Translations under genes and position numbers: made by a program | The notes under the pieces: generated by a model | Seen by the model: only the letters and a program-made list of their open reading frames with translations | Databases searched by the model: none | Told to the model about the DNA's origin: nothing | Part shown: positions 50,767 to 63,138 of the stretch, one piece after another | Layout of the letters: every line of letters starts with the position of its first letter | Numbering within the stretch: the stretch's first letter is position 1 | Source: Dimorphilus gyrociliatus | Taxonomy: Eukaryota; Annelida; Polychaeta; Dinophilidae | Assembly (NCBI GenBank): GCA_904063045.1 | Contig: CAJFCJ010000024.1 | Coordinates: forward strand, 1 to 64,000 | DNA length: 64,000 bases | Reading direction: 5' to 3'

Positions 50767-52918
50767 TTAATTCCTTTCAATTAATTTAAGACTAAGATCA
50801 TACGACGGTATCAGGAGGACACGATATTTTTGAGATAGTTCCTCAGTCTCACTACGGTGGACAGGTTCTAAAATATAATTTTGTAAGAGCCGAACAACCA
50901 ACGTAAACATTTCTTGTTCAGAAAATCTTCTTCCAGCACACATTCTTGGTCCATGTGAGAAAGGGGTTAGTAAGTAAGGATGGACTGATTTACTTTCAGG
51001 ACTTCCCCTAAGCCACCTCTCCGGTTTATATTTATCAGCATCCTTAAAGTATTCTTCTTCTCTTAGTAAGAGATTTGTGTTCAAACTAACTTCGGTCTGT
51101 TTGTCAGAGAAAGAATTCGTTATAAGTTAATGAAGTTTTAAAAATATTTTTTATCAAATTAACAACCCCTTTAGGAATAGAGTAGCCACCTATGTCTAGA
51201 TCTCTTTGTAAAATACGATTTACATCTATCCCGACCGGAAAGAACCTTTGACAACAATCCGTAAAATATCATTATATTATTATAACTCTTCGTCTAATAC
51301 TACAAACCTAAATCCTTCTTTGATACAAGCCTTTAAATAAGACATATTGTTAATTTGTTGTATAGTTAGAGGCGATTTCTTGTTAGAATGGCGATTTATT
51401 TCTTCAAAAAGCTGCTCCTGTTTGTCCCTATTCGCAGCCAAGCAATATAATTGACCAACAGTAACGGGAACCGTCTAATAAATGATAAAGTCAATTAACC
51501 ATAGCTGTTGTATACTCGTTATTTTTTAAAAAATAGCTTTATGGAAATAAATCGATCATTAACGCATATATAAAGATGTTTGAGCAAGTTAGAAGATTAT
51601 ATTACCGTACTCAATCCGTCAGTGAATAGAGAAAACGCTATAACGCTTAGATCTCTATGATCTAAATTCTTTTGGTTAAACAGGTAACGAATAAAAGTGT
51701 AGTTAACTTGCGTAGGAGTAGATTTAACCTTTTCAACGGTTTCATTTATAAGCGAATAGACTGATCTGAATAAGAGAAAGATTAAGAAAGGTTTTCGAAA
51801 AGCTCCTCTTAATATGGTATGCTTAAATATATCATACTTATAGAAAAAGTCTTCGGCTTCTACTAATTTCTTCCAAGTTTGACTTAAATTTGGTACTAAT
51901 TTATAAAACGGTAATGAAAATTTAAGACTATTCGTTAATTCAAATAGAATTCGATTAGCCTCAATCATTTTTAATGCTATTTCATTATCATTTAAAGCAT
52001 TTACATCCTTTTCGAAGCAGGTCATAGCTGCAGCTGTAAGAATATTAAATTAGAAATTTTTAAGCAGAAGTAATTACTTATGATAATAAAAAGCTATACA
52101 ATCTAAATTCCATCTAGCAATTTCCATATTCAGATTATCTATGATTCCTTGTGAATCTCTTTCTTGATTTAGCCTGGTGATTAGTTTCAAGACAACTTCA
52201 TCTACCTTCGTTGGAGAAGGTTTTTCATTATTCGGATGAGCATTTATTTACTATCTCACCATTGGTAGATACTGGCTAACTGCAGTCGGCTTCATCATCA
52301 TTTGTTGAACCGCACTTCTAAGCTTATGCCATTCTTCTCCATTTCTAGAATAATTAAACTTCTATAATGATTAAGGTTTAAATACAACTTTTAAATGAAT
52401 TTGCATACGTGAAGCCTAAACCAGGAGAGAAACCACGTGATTTCCTATATATATCAACAGTTTCCATGAGAGGTGGTATTTTTGGTGTTTTTGTATCATT
52501 ATTGTATACTATTTTGACATATTCTGGATCGAATAAATGAACTCTCGTATGGCCACTAATTGTTTCTTTAAATATTTTCCCATATTTATGATATTTCTCT
52601 ATTAGTGCTTTATGGTATTCGTCGGATTTCCATTTGCCTGAAGGACAGTTATCATTAACAATAGCAGTAGTAGTAGTACTATAGAACTATAATTACTAGG
52701 AATATTTTAGAGGATTTACCTAATTTGTAATCTAGATAAGTTCCTAAATAAGGTACATTTCTCGGTCCAGGTATTTCTGTAAATGATTTTATATGTTCAG
52801 CACCACTGTATAAGAAGGCCTTTGAATTTCTTCCCTCTAAACTATGCCATAAAAATTGTCTTGTAAAGAGTCTTTTAATATCGCTCAAATGACTTAAACG
52901 TTGAAAATTCATATTCAT
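50767..52918 (-). CDS. mitochondrial-clan cytochrome P450
   Basis: Eight exons: 52,918-52,720, 52,637-52,409, 52,344-52,260, 52,205-52,100, 52,033-51,606, 51,474-51,308, 51,245-51,167, 51,096-50,767; 540 residues. The N-terminus lacks the microsomal hydrophobic anchor and is basic with few acids, fitting a mitochondrial presequence. The proline-rich start is [17 protein letters not shown]. The K-helix ExxR is KEGFR in [16 protein letters not shown]. The haem loop is [13 protein letters not shown] with Cys484; the GRRF after the cysteine is usual in mitochondrial enzymes that take electrons from adrenodoxin. In helix I the usual acid-Thr pair is altered to GLSTT, with Ser where Asp or Glu is expected. 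Mitochondrial P450s oxidise steroids and related compounds; the substrate here is unknown. Confidence 0.92.
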
Positions 52919-53697
52919 CAGCTGTTGATAAGCAATCCTAGAACAGAGTGAGCATAAACTAATTAATAAAATGTTAAACAGCTTCAGCAGCAGCTGTACT
53001 TTGAAACTTGAACTTTAATCTTTCTGTTTGTCTTTCCTCCGGACTTCGTTTATACTATATTCTAATTGAGCGAAATTCGAACAATTTTTATTCGCTATAA
53101 ATTTAACTTGTTACAGATTGTTATTCAATACTTACCATTAATGAAGATTATACTAAAATTAAATTCTTACTGATTGTATAATATATAAATAAAGAAGATA
53201 CGCATTCATTAGGGAATTGAACATTATCGTTTCAAATGAGTCTATTAAAGATATATGACATTATCAGTTAAAACTGCTTGTTCTTTTTTATTATTGTAGC
53301 CCGACTTTTTCCGGTACAAATAACAGTTTCTTGAGAATATTAATCAATAATCGCGCGTTTTAAAGACATTGTACTTTTGTAGTAGTAATGTCGAAAAATT
53401 ACGATCTCCGATCTGATAATACGCTTTTCTGACTAAAATGTCTTATTAAAGAAATACTTTCGTTAAGGTTACTTTCAAGATTTAAATTTTGTTTACAATT
53501 CTATTAACTTTTAGAAAGAATGTTTACAATCTCATTGATAGCTTTATATTTAAATACAGCAGAAATTTATTCCTAGAACGTCGATTAAATCGATTGAAAT
53601 CGATATTCATCCTCCTATAATCGGAATCAGCGAACTAGTTCTGTCACAAATTTGAGTGCATCGAAAGAACAACCTTTTCGAGGAATTCGAGGAAGTC
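52919..53697. promoter_or_regulatory. divergent intergenic region between P450 and NCDN
   Basis: About 0.78 kb between oppositely oriented start codons; should hold both promoters and 5' UTRs. No specific element recognised. Confidence 0.4.
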
Positions 53698-56600
53698 ATG
53701 GAGAATAAGTCTAAGAAAATTGAAGAATTAATAACGAATTTACACAACGCAAAAAATGATAATGACAAGTTTGCAGGATGTTTATTCGTCAGTGAAATTA
53801 GGTAGTTTTTCTAATTTCTCTTATTATCGCTCCTTTTTTTGCAGGCGGCTCATGTTGTGAAGTCCGATAATTTAACAACGAGTGATAAAAGAAAAGTTTT
53901 CACGGCAATAGGAGGTTACTTCATAGAGAGATTGCTTAGAACAAGTACATATCTAATTGATTTCGAATAATTACTCCCTTTTTTATGATATAAATTGTAT
54001 TTTAGAAAATGTTCCCGAAGGCTGTGGAGAGTATGTCTATAAAGATATTGCTATAAACATTTTAAAGAGTTTCTCAGACGATCAAGAATTGGTAAGTCAT
54101 TTTTATGAAGATTATTTGAACTTCTTTTCCCTAGTGTGTAATTTAAAAGTACTTTACAAAGCAACAAATTTGAATAAAATTAAAATTTATAAGATTGAAT
54201 GCCTACATTTTACAGATAAAAGAAGAGTTTATTGACTTTCTCCCCTATCTATTGACTATTATTAACCTTGTTCCTGATAATGAGTGCGTAAAATAAATAT
54301 AGAAACGACATCAAGTATAAAAAATCTTGTATAATTTTAGAGAAGCTAAGGATACTGTAGAGAAGCTGATAGAAAATACATACGATTGTTTAAATGCTAT
54401 AATTCAAGCATCCTTTAATTCTTCAAAGTTTGATATAAATGGTATCATCAAATCTCTCTGTACAACTGTAATTGCGCAAAACTTTAGTAAGTTTCAAAGC
54501 AATGTATATACCTATAAGTAACGTAATAGGACGATTAAAACTTTTTCACAGGTTATACGAAGGCATTGGATTTGTTAGAAGCATTACTACCGTTTCACAC
54601 AGAAATTCTCTGGACTGAAATAAATATGCATGAGTTCCATAAAATTATGAGTCTATTGTTAAAATTGTTGGAATCTGCAACCGTAAGTTGCTTTCTGGAT
54701 TGTTTCACCTGTAAGAATTTTAAATTTTTTCAGCCTATCAAGAAAGTAGCAAGACTGAAACTCATTCGAGTGTTTGTAAATAAAGGTCCATCATTGGTAC
54801 ATTTTCTTGTATACGATTATTTGAGCAAAAGTAATTGTTTTCTCTTGGATTTTCAGGATTTAACGGACTTAAATAGACGGCAATGGGCCAATGACTTATC
54901 TATTGCTTTGTTAAAGTTTATAAAATCTAAAGTAACTATATTACTTTTTCCTTCTTTTTCTTAAGTCTAAATAAAAAATCCCTATTAGTTGACAGTTAAA
55001 GATCGCCAACAAGTACTTATGTTAGCATCGGCTTGTGTTGGCAAGTATGGTTGTTTATGGCTAACTGCTACAAGCATAGAAGATCGAAATAAAATTATAA
55101 TCTTACTGGCACGTCTGGCCTGTATTGAATATCATATTTCTTTTGGATCATCAAAAGAAATTTCTGAGGTTGAAAAACAGATTGCTCTTTTGTTTTACTT
55201 TATAAAACGAGTTCAACGTCACAGGTTTACATAGATTCGAATACTGAGTTATACGTTACAATGTGTTCTCTTATGGCAAATATACTGGTATATATAATTG
55301 AAAATTGTGATTCATTTACAGATTCTGAACAGGTAATGAAAGTGTATATTATCTTATTAAATTAGGAATTAATTAAGCTACTCAAACAGATACGGCAATT
55401 TAAAGATGCTTTCGTGACCTCTATAGAAGATATGTGCGCAATAATTGTATCGATTGGTGAGAATAATCAAGTAGCAAATGTTTGTCTCTATTAATGAGTT
55501 TAGTTTAAATGCATTAAGAGTAATGGGTAAATGTTATACAGCATATTCACCCAATTACCTTATCAAGTTTGCGGGTAATTGGAACATGGGGCTCTGAAGA
55601 AACTGATTTAACAAGTGATCACTTGGTGAAAGCTATTCCATCAATAATTAAAATATGGTTCGTTCTTTACTTGAAATACTTTTACAAAAGGTTTTATATT
55701 CTGATATCTAATTTGTATTAGCGAAAAATTTAGCCAACAAGATCCTCCAACAGATGCTTGGTCTTTTATTCTAAGAGTAAGCATTTTAGAATTACTTTAT
55801 CTTCAACATAATGATCTTAATATTCATTTATAGATGCTACATTCCCTTATAATCTCTAAAGAAGAAGTTCGAGAAAGAATTCTAAAAGCCTGCATTCATC
55901 TTAAATTAATTGATATGACAACTGAAAAGCTCAAAAGCATTAAAATTGATAAGTCCTATACCGAAAATTTTGTAAGTATTTGCTTTTCAAATAGAAGTTC
56001 ATACCTACAATAATAGTTTCAAACATTTCAGGTAGATGCAATAAATGCTTTTACTATAACTGATGCATTGATAAGTTTAGGCCTCAAAGATCAGTATCCT
56101 GATGACATTATGAAAAATTTTCTCTCCTATTTACTAACCGACACCTTGTACTTTTGTTGGTTTTATACTCTTTTTATACGCTTAAAATATAATATTTAAT
56201 TATTTGCCAAATAGATGAAAGTCATATGTGGCTGGAATTACTACTTAGTAAGGCAGCTCTAACGTTAAAGGTCTGCCATGAATGGAATAGCTTTGACGGT
56301 AAGTAACATGGGCACCTTTAAAATAATTTAGTAATTCTATATCTTTTATAGACGACGTCTTTGTGAAGAAACTGTGTGTGTACATTGAAGTCCTCTGTAA
56401 AAATATTTTAAATAATATATATGAAACTAAGAGATCGACGAAAAAAAATCAAAGAGTGAAGACCAAATTTTTTATATCATTAAAATTCAAGCCATTTTAC
56501 ACAGAAAATTGCCTTGAAAGATTCTTAGAAATTATTGAAAGTTAGCTTTATTAATAATTTGAAAAATATTTTTTAATTTTTAAACATTCTATATTAGATA

Positions 56601-57001
56601 TTAATTCCTTAATTGATCAACATAAGGAAATTATTCAAAGTGTTATTGATTCTTCGTTATTAAGTTCGCTTCTAAAGTTATTGAGAGATCTTTATGATGG
56701 AGGTAATTACATAATTAACACAGAATTATGTTCTTTCGCTTGTCTTTAACATTAACTTTTTAAACACAGAATTATGTATGCAAGATATGGCAAAGATTAT
56801 CGACAATCTTCTTGTAAATTGTCTCGAAAAAAGCAATCATGTAAGAGGCTTAGTTCTTACAAAGCATATTAAACTGGAGTGGCTAAGGTGAGAACTAATA
56901 AAACTTGTAATACGATTATACAAAGACAGTGTTTCTCCAGATATCACGGTATGGTTAACTCTGGAAGATATATAGCTCAAATGTTAGAGGAAAGAGGATA
57001 A
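53698..57001 (+). CDS. NCDN: neurochondrin
   Basis: Twenty short exons starting at 53,698, 53,845, 54,006, 54,216, 54,341, 54,552, 54,734, 54,857, 54,989, 55,225, 55,390, 55,542, 55,722, 55,834, 56,032, 56,215, 56,352, 56,598, 56,770 and 56,941; all phases close, giving 705 residues against 729 in human. It is an all-helical repeat protein. Diagnostic matches to neurochondrin are NLHNAKNDNDKFAGCLF at the start, SLRVIGTWGSEET in the middle (human has a very similar RILGAWLAEE segment) and RYHGMVNSGRYIAQM near the end. In vertebrates neurochondrin is a cytosolic leucine-rich protein linked to neurite growth and negative regulation of CaMKII. The exon after 54,989 ends at 55,168; reading on without that splice meets a stop. 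Confidence 0.92.
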
Positions 57002-57631
57002 AACTAGTTTTATTAATACTTTACATTACGTCCAGTATTTTTTATCAAATTTCGTTTGTTAACTTTTTTATAGACCATTGTATTGGAAAAAAAATAAAAA
57101 CTTTCAAATTTCGTTATGTAATATGTTGTTTTAAAAATTTTTTTTGAGCTAGTTACGTTGTTTGATTGTAGTACGAAATGTTATAATCTAATTAAGAAAA
57201 TATACAAAAACCTATATTGATATATAGCAGATAAATTAATTATGTATTTAACAAAATACCACTGAACCGCTAGTTGAAAGCTACATAAAGACTTTTCCAA
57301 ACGTTTAAAAGATAAGTTTGCGAAAAGCGCACCGAATTCAGAGTGAAAACACAATACTCCTTTATCACTCTGAATACAATAGATATGTTAAAAATTACAA
57401 TCATATTTTACATCAAAAGATTAAGAAGTCTCTTTAAAAAAGGTCGTTTTACGACACTATTAGTAATAAATTGGTGGAAGTTTATCAAAACGGACACAAT
57501 ACTTAATATTCGACATAATAAGTAACGGTACTTTTATTTTATAGGCACAAAATATTTCACCGTCACTATAACTGAATGACAAATAATATATACATTTAAA
57601 ATCGTTAAGTCAGAACTAGTATATATATGTA

Positions 57632-57666
<35 letters not shown>

Positions 57667-57788
57667 AATTGAGCTACATTCCATTTTTTCTACCAATCTT
57701 TCAATTTCATATTTCAAAAAAATTTTCTAGCTTTCTTCTGATTGATAGAGAAATTTTATTTCTTTAAGGAGAGAACAATAACTGATTT
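57002..57788. other. convergent spacer after NCDN
   Basis: Holds the NCDN and makorin 3' UTRs. A TA microsatellite lies at about 57,635-57,664. A 60-codon frame at 57,343 has no support as a gene. Confidence 0.5.
57635..57664. repeat. TA microsatellite
   Basis: TA run in the spacer between convergent NCDN and makorin genes. Confidence 0.85.
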
Positions 57789-60032
57789 TTAATCACTAAA
57801 ATCATCTGATTCGGTATCCACGTCATCTTGGAACATTCCAGCATACAAAAGTAAATCCTCTAAAACCTCGGAATTATCATTTCTGGTCTCCAAAAAATTC
57901 CACAATAAGAAGTGTACTTCATTTTCTGTCTCGCCATCTTCACGAACTCTTCGTCTATTCAAAGAAAAGAAAATAATTCCACATTCTATATTTGAGATTT
58001 ATTTAAGCAATAAGAAAACTCAAGGCTTATATTCTATTATGTTTGTATAAACAATCTCTCTTTAAATATCTTACACCAGTAAAGTTGAATTTTGGAAAAG
58101 AAAACAACATACTTTGGCTTAGGTTTTGGAGGCATTGGATTTCCCTGTTCATCGGTGTGCTTGTAAAAACAATGCTCGTTAAAGGGACAATCTCCTTTAC
58201 CATGATTCCAATATCTACAAGGTTTTTCTGACAGAGCATTTTTATAATTTTCCATCAATTTCTTCTTCTCATCTTCTACATTAAGTTATTAGTTAAAATT
58301 TAGCAGAATGAAGAAAAAACAATACTAGTATAATAGAATAAACAATGCAGTATTATACAAACCATCTTCTACCCAAATAATAGAAGGTGTTACGAAATTC
58401 GAGCACACTCTACATTCGGGGCACGCACGTACAACACGTTTTTCAAATTTATCCTGACCACGCCAGCGCCGAATGCAACTTAAGCAAAACACGTGATTGC
58501 AATGAGACAAAATTCCAAACCTAGCATCGGATGCTGGCTTTTTATCTAACACCTAAAAAAGCAAATATTAGTTTAATAATTAAATTTTATAGGTGAATAT
58601 TTTATATATTTGTATATACATATATATATACTGTATATACATACATATACCTTATACAATACTAATAGCTGTATATATATATATATATACTCTTGCTGGT
58701 TTAGTTTAATTATATATTAAGAAAACAAAAGCGTAGGGAAAGGAAAGAGCGACGGGGAGGGGAAATAAGCTGATTAATTATATTCTATACTAATAGTAAG
58801 TGTATAGTATTAATATTGTTACTTTCGAATTATAAAAACTTAACAAACTCCTAAGTAAAGCTATTGTGAAAATTAAATATCTCTAATTATACAGGGTTTA
58901 TGTTTGTACGGATGGTTAATAGTTTTACTTTGTATATGCTTAATTTATGATAGAGAAATAGGTTATGAATGAATCGATATGAGTATTTTAGTTAACCTTT
59001 TCCATACAAACTCCGCAGACTTTGTCTTTCGATCTAGCAATAGCAAATGATGCTTCCATGGCTTTTTCATGCTCTTCAATACAATCCTTCTCGTGTCTCA
59101 AACGTTGATTTTCATCATCTGGATGGAGGCAGGCATATCCGCACATTTCACAAACGTTACCATGGACATACTGGCACTCATCGCCTAATCGACAACCATC
59201 GCTACTCATCGCCCAAGGACATAGCTCATTAAATTTTTCTTTGTGACTTTCTGAAACTATGGCTGCACTATCGTCAACTGCAGTTATTTGGGCATAGTTC
59301 TTTCCATGGTATTTCGCCCCTGGAACGAATTCCGCAGCTTGAGCCCAATCATATGGTTTCGGACCTGTAGTAAACATAATAGAAATTTTTATCTATGACT
59401 CAGTTCAATGCGAATTCAATATTAACGAGTCACTGCGAGTAACCATGAATGGTTGGGACATGGGCATAGAACAAAACCTCAATGCATTTATAATTAATAT
59501 AATAACCTGAAATCATTGATTTTTCAGGTGGTTCGCTACTGCTTGGTAGAGGTGGTGGTCCCAAAATTTTTGTCTTATGTTGTTTAACATGATCAAATCT
59601 GGAAGAATATTCAAACTTTTTTTTATATAATCATCATTCTCAGTAATATGTTTGAATTTACCTGCATTCTGAACCGTAAGAACAAGACCCTCGCAGGTAA
59701 TATTTACAAACAGTATCTTCTTTAGATGATAAATCATGTGAGAAAAAGCAATTTGCACCTTTCCCACAACAACCGTTCTTATAGAACCTTAAAAAATGAA
59801 ACAAATTTTAAGATGAAGTGGTTAGTTAGGCCAAAATTAATAAAGCGAAAACAAGAATTTCATCGAAACTTGAAGTTGTTACGCAATAGAAAACAACAAA
59901 CCGCATGAATAGAAAATTTATAAATGCAATTTAAAAGCAGCTATAGATAAATATAATTATCAGTTAATAGCTTATTTGTGATAAATACCGGCAAAGAACT
60001 TTTGATGTAGAAAGACGCTCCGAATTTGCCAT
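57789..60032 (-). CDS. MKRN1: makorin RING-finger E3 ubiquitin ligase
   Basis: Seven exons: 60,032-59,989, 59,787-59,662, 59,598-59,507, 59,364-58,997, 58,552-58,363, 58,275-58,113, 57,954-57,789; 382 residues, all phases close. The makorin domain order is complete. Two N-terminal C3H fingers are CRFYKNGCCGKGANCFFSH and CKYYLRGSCSYGSECRFDH. A third C3H is CPWAMSSDGCRLGDECQYVH. The makorin Cys/His motif (CEMCGYACLHPDD) follows, then a C3HC4 RING from CGVCMEK to CPEC, and a last C3H, CRYWNHGKGDCPFNEHCFYKH (printed here in parts: CRYWNHGKGDC, then C-x3-H). The acidic C-terminus ends DTESDDFSD. Makorins are RNA-binding ubiquitin ligases. It is shorter than vertebrate MKRN1 (about 480), mainly in linkers. 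Assignment to MKRN1 rather than another paralogue is by overall pattern. Confidence 0.92.
58553..58996 (-). other. makorin intron with TA repeats
   Basis: 444-base intron between the makorin Cys/His exon and the RING exon, with TA-rich runs at 58,610-58,690. No embedded gene seen. Confidence 0.6.
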
Positions 60033-61086
60033 TGCTTTCGTTTTTGCAACTTGTTGCAAACTGGACTATGCAAATTGGAACTATTTTCGATTAATGTGTC
60101 TAAGGGTAATGGTCGCTGGTTTTATGAAACCACCTTAACCACTAAATAAATGTAGTATAATATTGTGGAGTGAGGTTAAATTACCTTTCTCTACTCAGGC
60201 GTATTCATAGTACTTTTTCAGATGATTATGTCATGATTATTTATCGAATGTGTAATACTATAATGCCTAACGATCATATAAAATTTGAATTACAAGAATT
60301 CCGATCTAATTGATCGAGTAGTGTCGATATCTCAAACAGTCTGGTTCTTGTTAAACGAATTTATAGACAAGACATTTCTTACGAGGATTACAATCAGCAA
60401 ACATAGAAGAATGCGTTTATTTAACTAGCAAATTGTATTGAGTTTTTTTGTCTTTTCTATAAAGCAAAAATGTCACCTTGGATTGTTTTATAAAATACAT
60501 TTTTGCTATTTGTATATAATATTTCACTATTTTATATAGTCTATGAGTTTTTAGGTTGGTTACAGTTACTTTTAATCATTTTCTAAATGTAAATATAGAC
60601 TCTACAGGAAATGGTTTAAATTGTTTTTAATCTATTTAATCGTTTTAGCTTATTATGCAAAGTCAATGGAGTTAAAAACTTCTTTTTACAATTTGCAACC
60701 AAATATTTATCAAACGAATTCTATAAATAATGTCTAAATTTGGTTTAATTGTATACTAAATTCTCATCTATACAAACCAAAGTTCTATTATTATAGACTG
60801 TGTATACAATCTAATAATTCATAAATAATACTTGTAATTAGAATTTTTTAAATAAAAGTTAACTAGCTAACTGAAGAAACTAGTACTTATTTACTTAATA
60901 GGATTATAAATAATCTGTTAAATAGCACCAGATTTCTTAATAATAATAATCATTGTGCCTTTTTTTTTAACTATACTTCAATTCGAATTAGTTGCATGTC
61001 ATTTATCAAGTTCAAAAAGTTAATTATTAAATTCCAAATAATAGTTTCCTGTACTTCGTCCTATTTCATGAGAAATAGATACTATA
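60033..61086. other. AT-rich intergenic stretch
   Basis: About 1.05 kb upstream of makorin. No gene, RNA or repeat that I can support. Confidence 0.5.
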
Positions 61087-61377
61087 ATGATTCAAACATC
61101 TGACGACTTTTATATAAATGAACTTGTCCGAAAATTAGATGAACGAGGTATTAAAAGTGGCAATAGTATTTATAGTAATACTGTTAAGCAATTAATAGAT
61201 GAATTTTTTAATTTATTACCTGAGAATCAAGCTTTCAAAAGCAGTAAAGACACTGATAGATCACTGACAGCTGCCTTAGTCAGTATACTTCTTATTCTTT
61301 GTGTAGTAACTATTTTTATAATTCATATAATGCGGGTCTCTCATAATAAAAATGAGAATATCAACGATGACGAGTAA
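61087..61377 (+). CDS. small putative single-pass membrane protein
   Basis: An ATG-started frame of 96 residues. The N-terminal 60 residues are charged and probably helical (NELVRKLDERG, NTVKQLIDEFFNLL). One membrane helix follows (about 62-83, LTAALVSILLILCVVTIFII) and the protein ends in a short acidic cytosolic tail. Composition is less repetitive than random frames in this AT-rich DNA and the helix is well formed, which favours a real gene. I do not recognise a family. It could also be one exon of a larger gene or a chance frame. Confidence 0.4.
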   Translation: MIQTSDDFYINELVRKLDERGIKSGNSIYSNTVKQLIDEFFNLLPENQAFKSSKDTDRSLTAALVSILLILCVVTIFIIHIMRVSHNKNENINDDE

Positions 61378-61399
61378 TTTTGAAACTGATCTTATATAT

Positions 61400-61433
<34 letters not shown>

Positions 61434-62321
61434 TAAAATATCTTATGTTCAGTATATTAATAAAAAAGAAATCATATCTAATTTCTCTCAGTTTCATAAA
61501 GATATTAAACTTTACCGAGGCGATATTCGTTTCTGGTGGTTTATTTATTTTGTACCACTTAGCTTGATTTGGCCAATTATTTATAATTATGTTATGTCTA
61601 AGATTAGTTGCTTTTTTTGCTTTACTAATGGAAAATGAAGTAATAAACGTCGTGATAATGGCAGCAAGAGTTTTACTTACGATTATAAAATGTCTAGTTG
61701 ATAGTATAAAAACAAGAGATTAGTATCTGTTTATCCAAATAACAGAAAATTACCATTATTTAAATAAATATGAAAGGCAATAAAGGAGAGATCATCATTC
61801 AATAAAAAAGAGGATGAATTCCAGCTGTTGTTTTTATATGAACACCCTCAAGCATGCCAAGTATTATACATAATGGGAATTTATCAAAAAATTTCGATTA
61901 GAGAATTAAGATTGAAATACTAAATTTGGGGTTTTTAATGAATAGAAAAAACAAAACTAAAAAATTCTTTATCTTCCTGAATAATCAATTTTTTTTCTAT
62001 ACTGTATATAAATCTTAATAGGGAAAAATAACAGGTATCAAAAAAAATATAAGAGAGTTATAAAACGCTCATTAAAAAAATGAGCTAAAAGAAATATAAA
62101 CCTGCTGTTAGTATTCTATAGCGGCAACTTTGTTCGAACACCTGTTGCATAATTTTTAATCTGTTTTTAAGAAATGGTCACTCTGGAAAAATATAATAAA
62201 AAAGACGATGCGGTACAATAGAGTCCGCCGTCTATCTCGTAATCTGCATTTTTCGAAAATTTTTGAGAATTGAAGAACAAATATTTGTTTTATTTTTCTT
62301 CTTTACCACTAACATCTTTTC
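61378..62321. other. AT-rich intergenic stretch
   Basis: Contains a TA microsatellite (about 61,400-61,430) and the 3' UTR of the TPR-protein gene. Overlapping frames on both strands here derive from the TA repeat. Confidence 0.5.
61400..61430. repeat. TA microsatellite
   Basis: TA run just after the stop of the small membrane-protein frame. Confidence 0.9.
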
Positions 62322-63138
62322 TTAACATGTACATTGTTTTCTCATCTTGATTAACTTAGGATTAATACCGAGCTTGATAGATCTCATCGCCATTGCGCGA
62401 TTGAAATGCCTCTGAGTTTTAACAGCGTCGTTCGAATCGTCCAATCCTGAGTCGATTGACGTGAGAATACCACATAGGACGCCCAAAACTAAAAACAAGA
62501 TGATAAATAAAGTATAATAAGTAACTGTTGCGTCCGATCCGGCGTTCAATTCTTTTAAATGAGCTTGTGCTGGACCGAAACCTGGATTCAAATCTAAAGC
62601 GTGCTTGAGATGTAGGGCAGCCTCGGCATTATGGCCATATGCTTTTAAAATTTCACCCAATGTAAAATGCTGTAACCAAGTATTTTGGTCCTGTGGTGCG
62701 GCATCCAAGGATTGCCTAGTCAATTGAATAGCGTCATCTAAGTAGTGTAGATTAAACAAAACTCTGGCAAGATTCAACAGAGCGTCCGAGTGACGAGGAG
62801 ACAGAGCTAAAGCTTTGCGAAAGCATTCTATAGCAAGATAAGTATCACCCTTTACCCGCCAAAGATTGCCAATTTGATTATAAATGGATGCGGAATTAGG
62901 CTTTTCTTTTATGGATTTTTTCAACTTTCTCTCAATTTCTTCCAAGTTTACTTCTTTGCCAGATTTTTTGCGGAGAATCATCGCAACTTCTGGTTCAGCT
63001 ACATGAGGATGGGAATGACGTCCAGCAACCCCTCTGAGATGATCTACATGAGTAGAATTAACAGCTTTCCCACAGTCTAAAGTTTTCTTTTTTTGCTTTT
63101 TATTCTTCTTACCTTGGCCATTTATTTTTGTACCCTCT
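62322..63138 (-). CDS. C-terminal part of a TPR protein resembling TTC17, with membrane helix
   Basis: The frame is open from a polypyrimidine/CAG acceptor (exon start 63,138) to the stop at 62,322, about 271 residues; no ATG lies near its start, so upstream exons are missing from this model. It begins lysine-rich (KKNKKQKKK). Three or more TPR units follow: ASIYNQIGNLWRVKGDTYLA, HSDALLNLARVLFNLHYLDD and QHFTLGEILKAYGHNAEAAL, the last ending in the ALDLNPGFGPA type closing helix. This pattern resembles the C-terminal TPRs of TTC17. A membrane helix (YYTLFIILFLVLGVLCGIL) and a basic tail follow, which I do not recall from TTC17. TPRs are protein-binding scaffolds; no enzymatic function is implied. 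Confidence 0.65.

Noticed and set aside
55169-55251. reading straight through the NCDN exon to a stop at 55,234
   Set aside because: Splicing at 55,168/55,225 keeps phase and restores similarity to neurochondrin; the read-through is intron.
57343-57525. 60-codon plus-strand frame after NCDN
   Set aside because: Short, Lys/Ile-rich, no recognisable domain, in a 3' spacer between convergent genes.
59726-59908. 60-codon plus-strand frame
   Set aside because: Antisense shadow of the makorin C3H exon.
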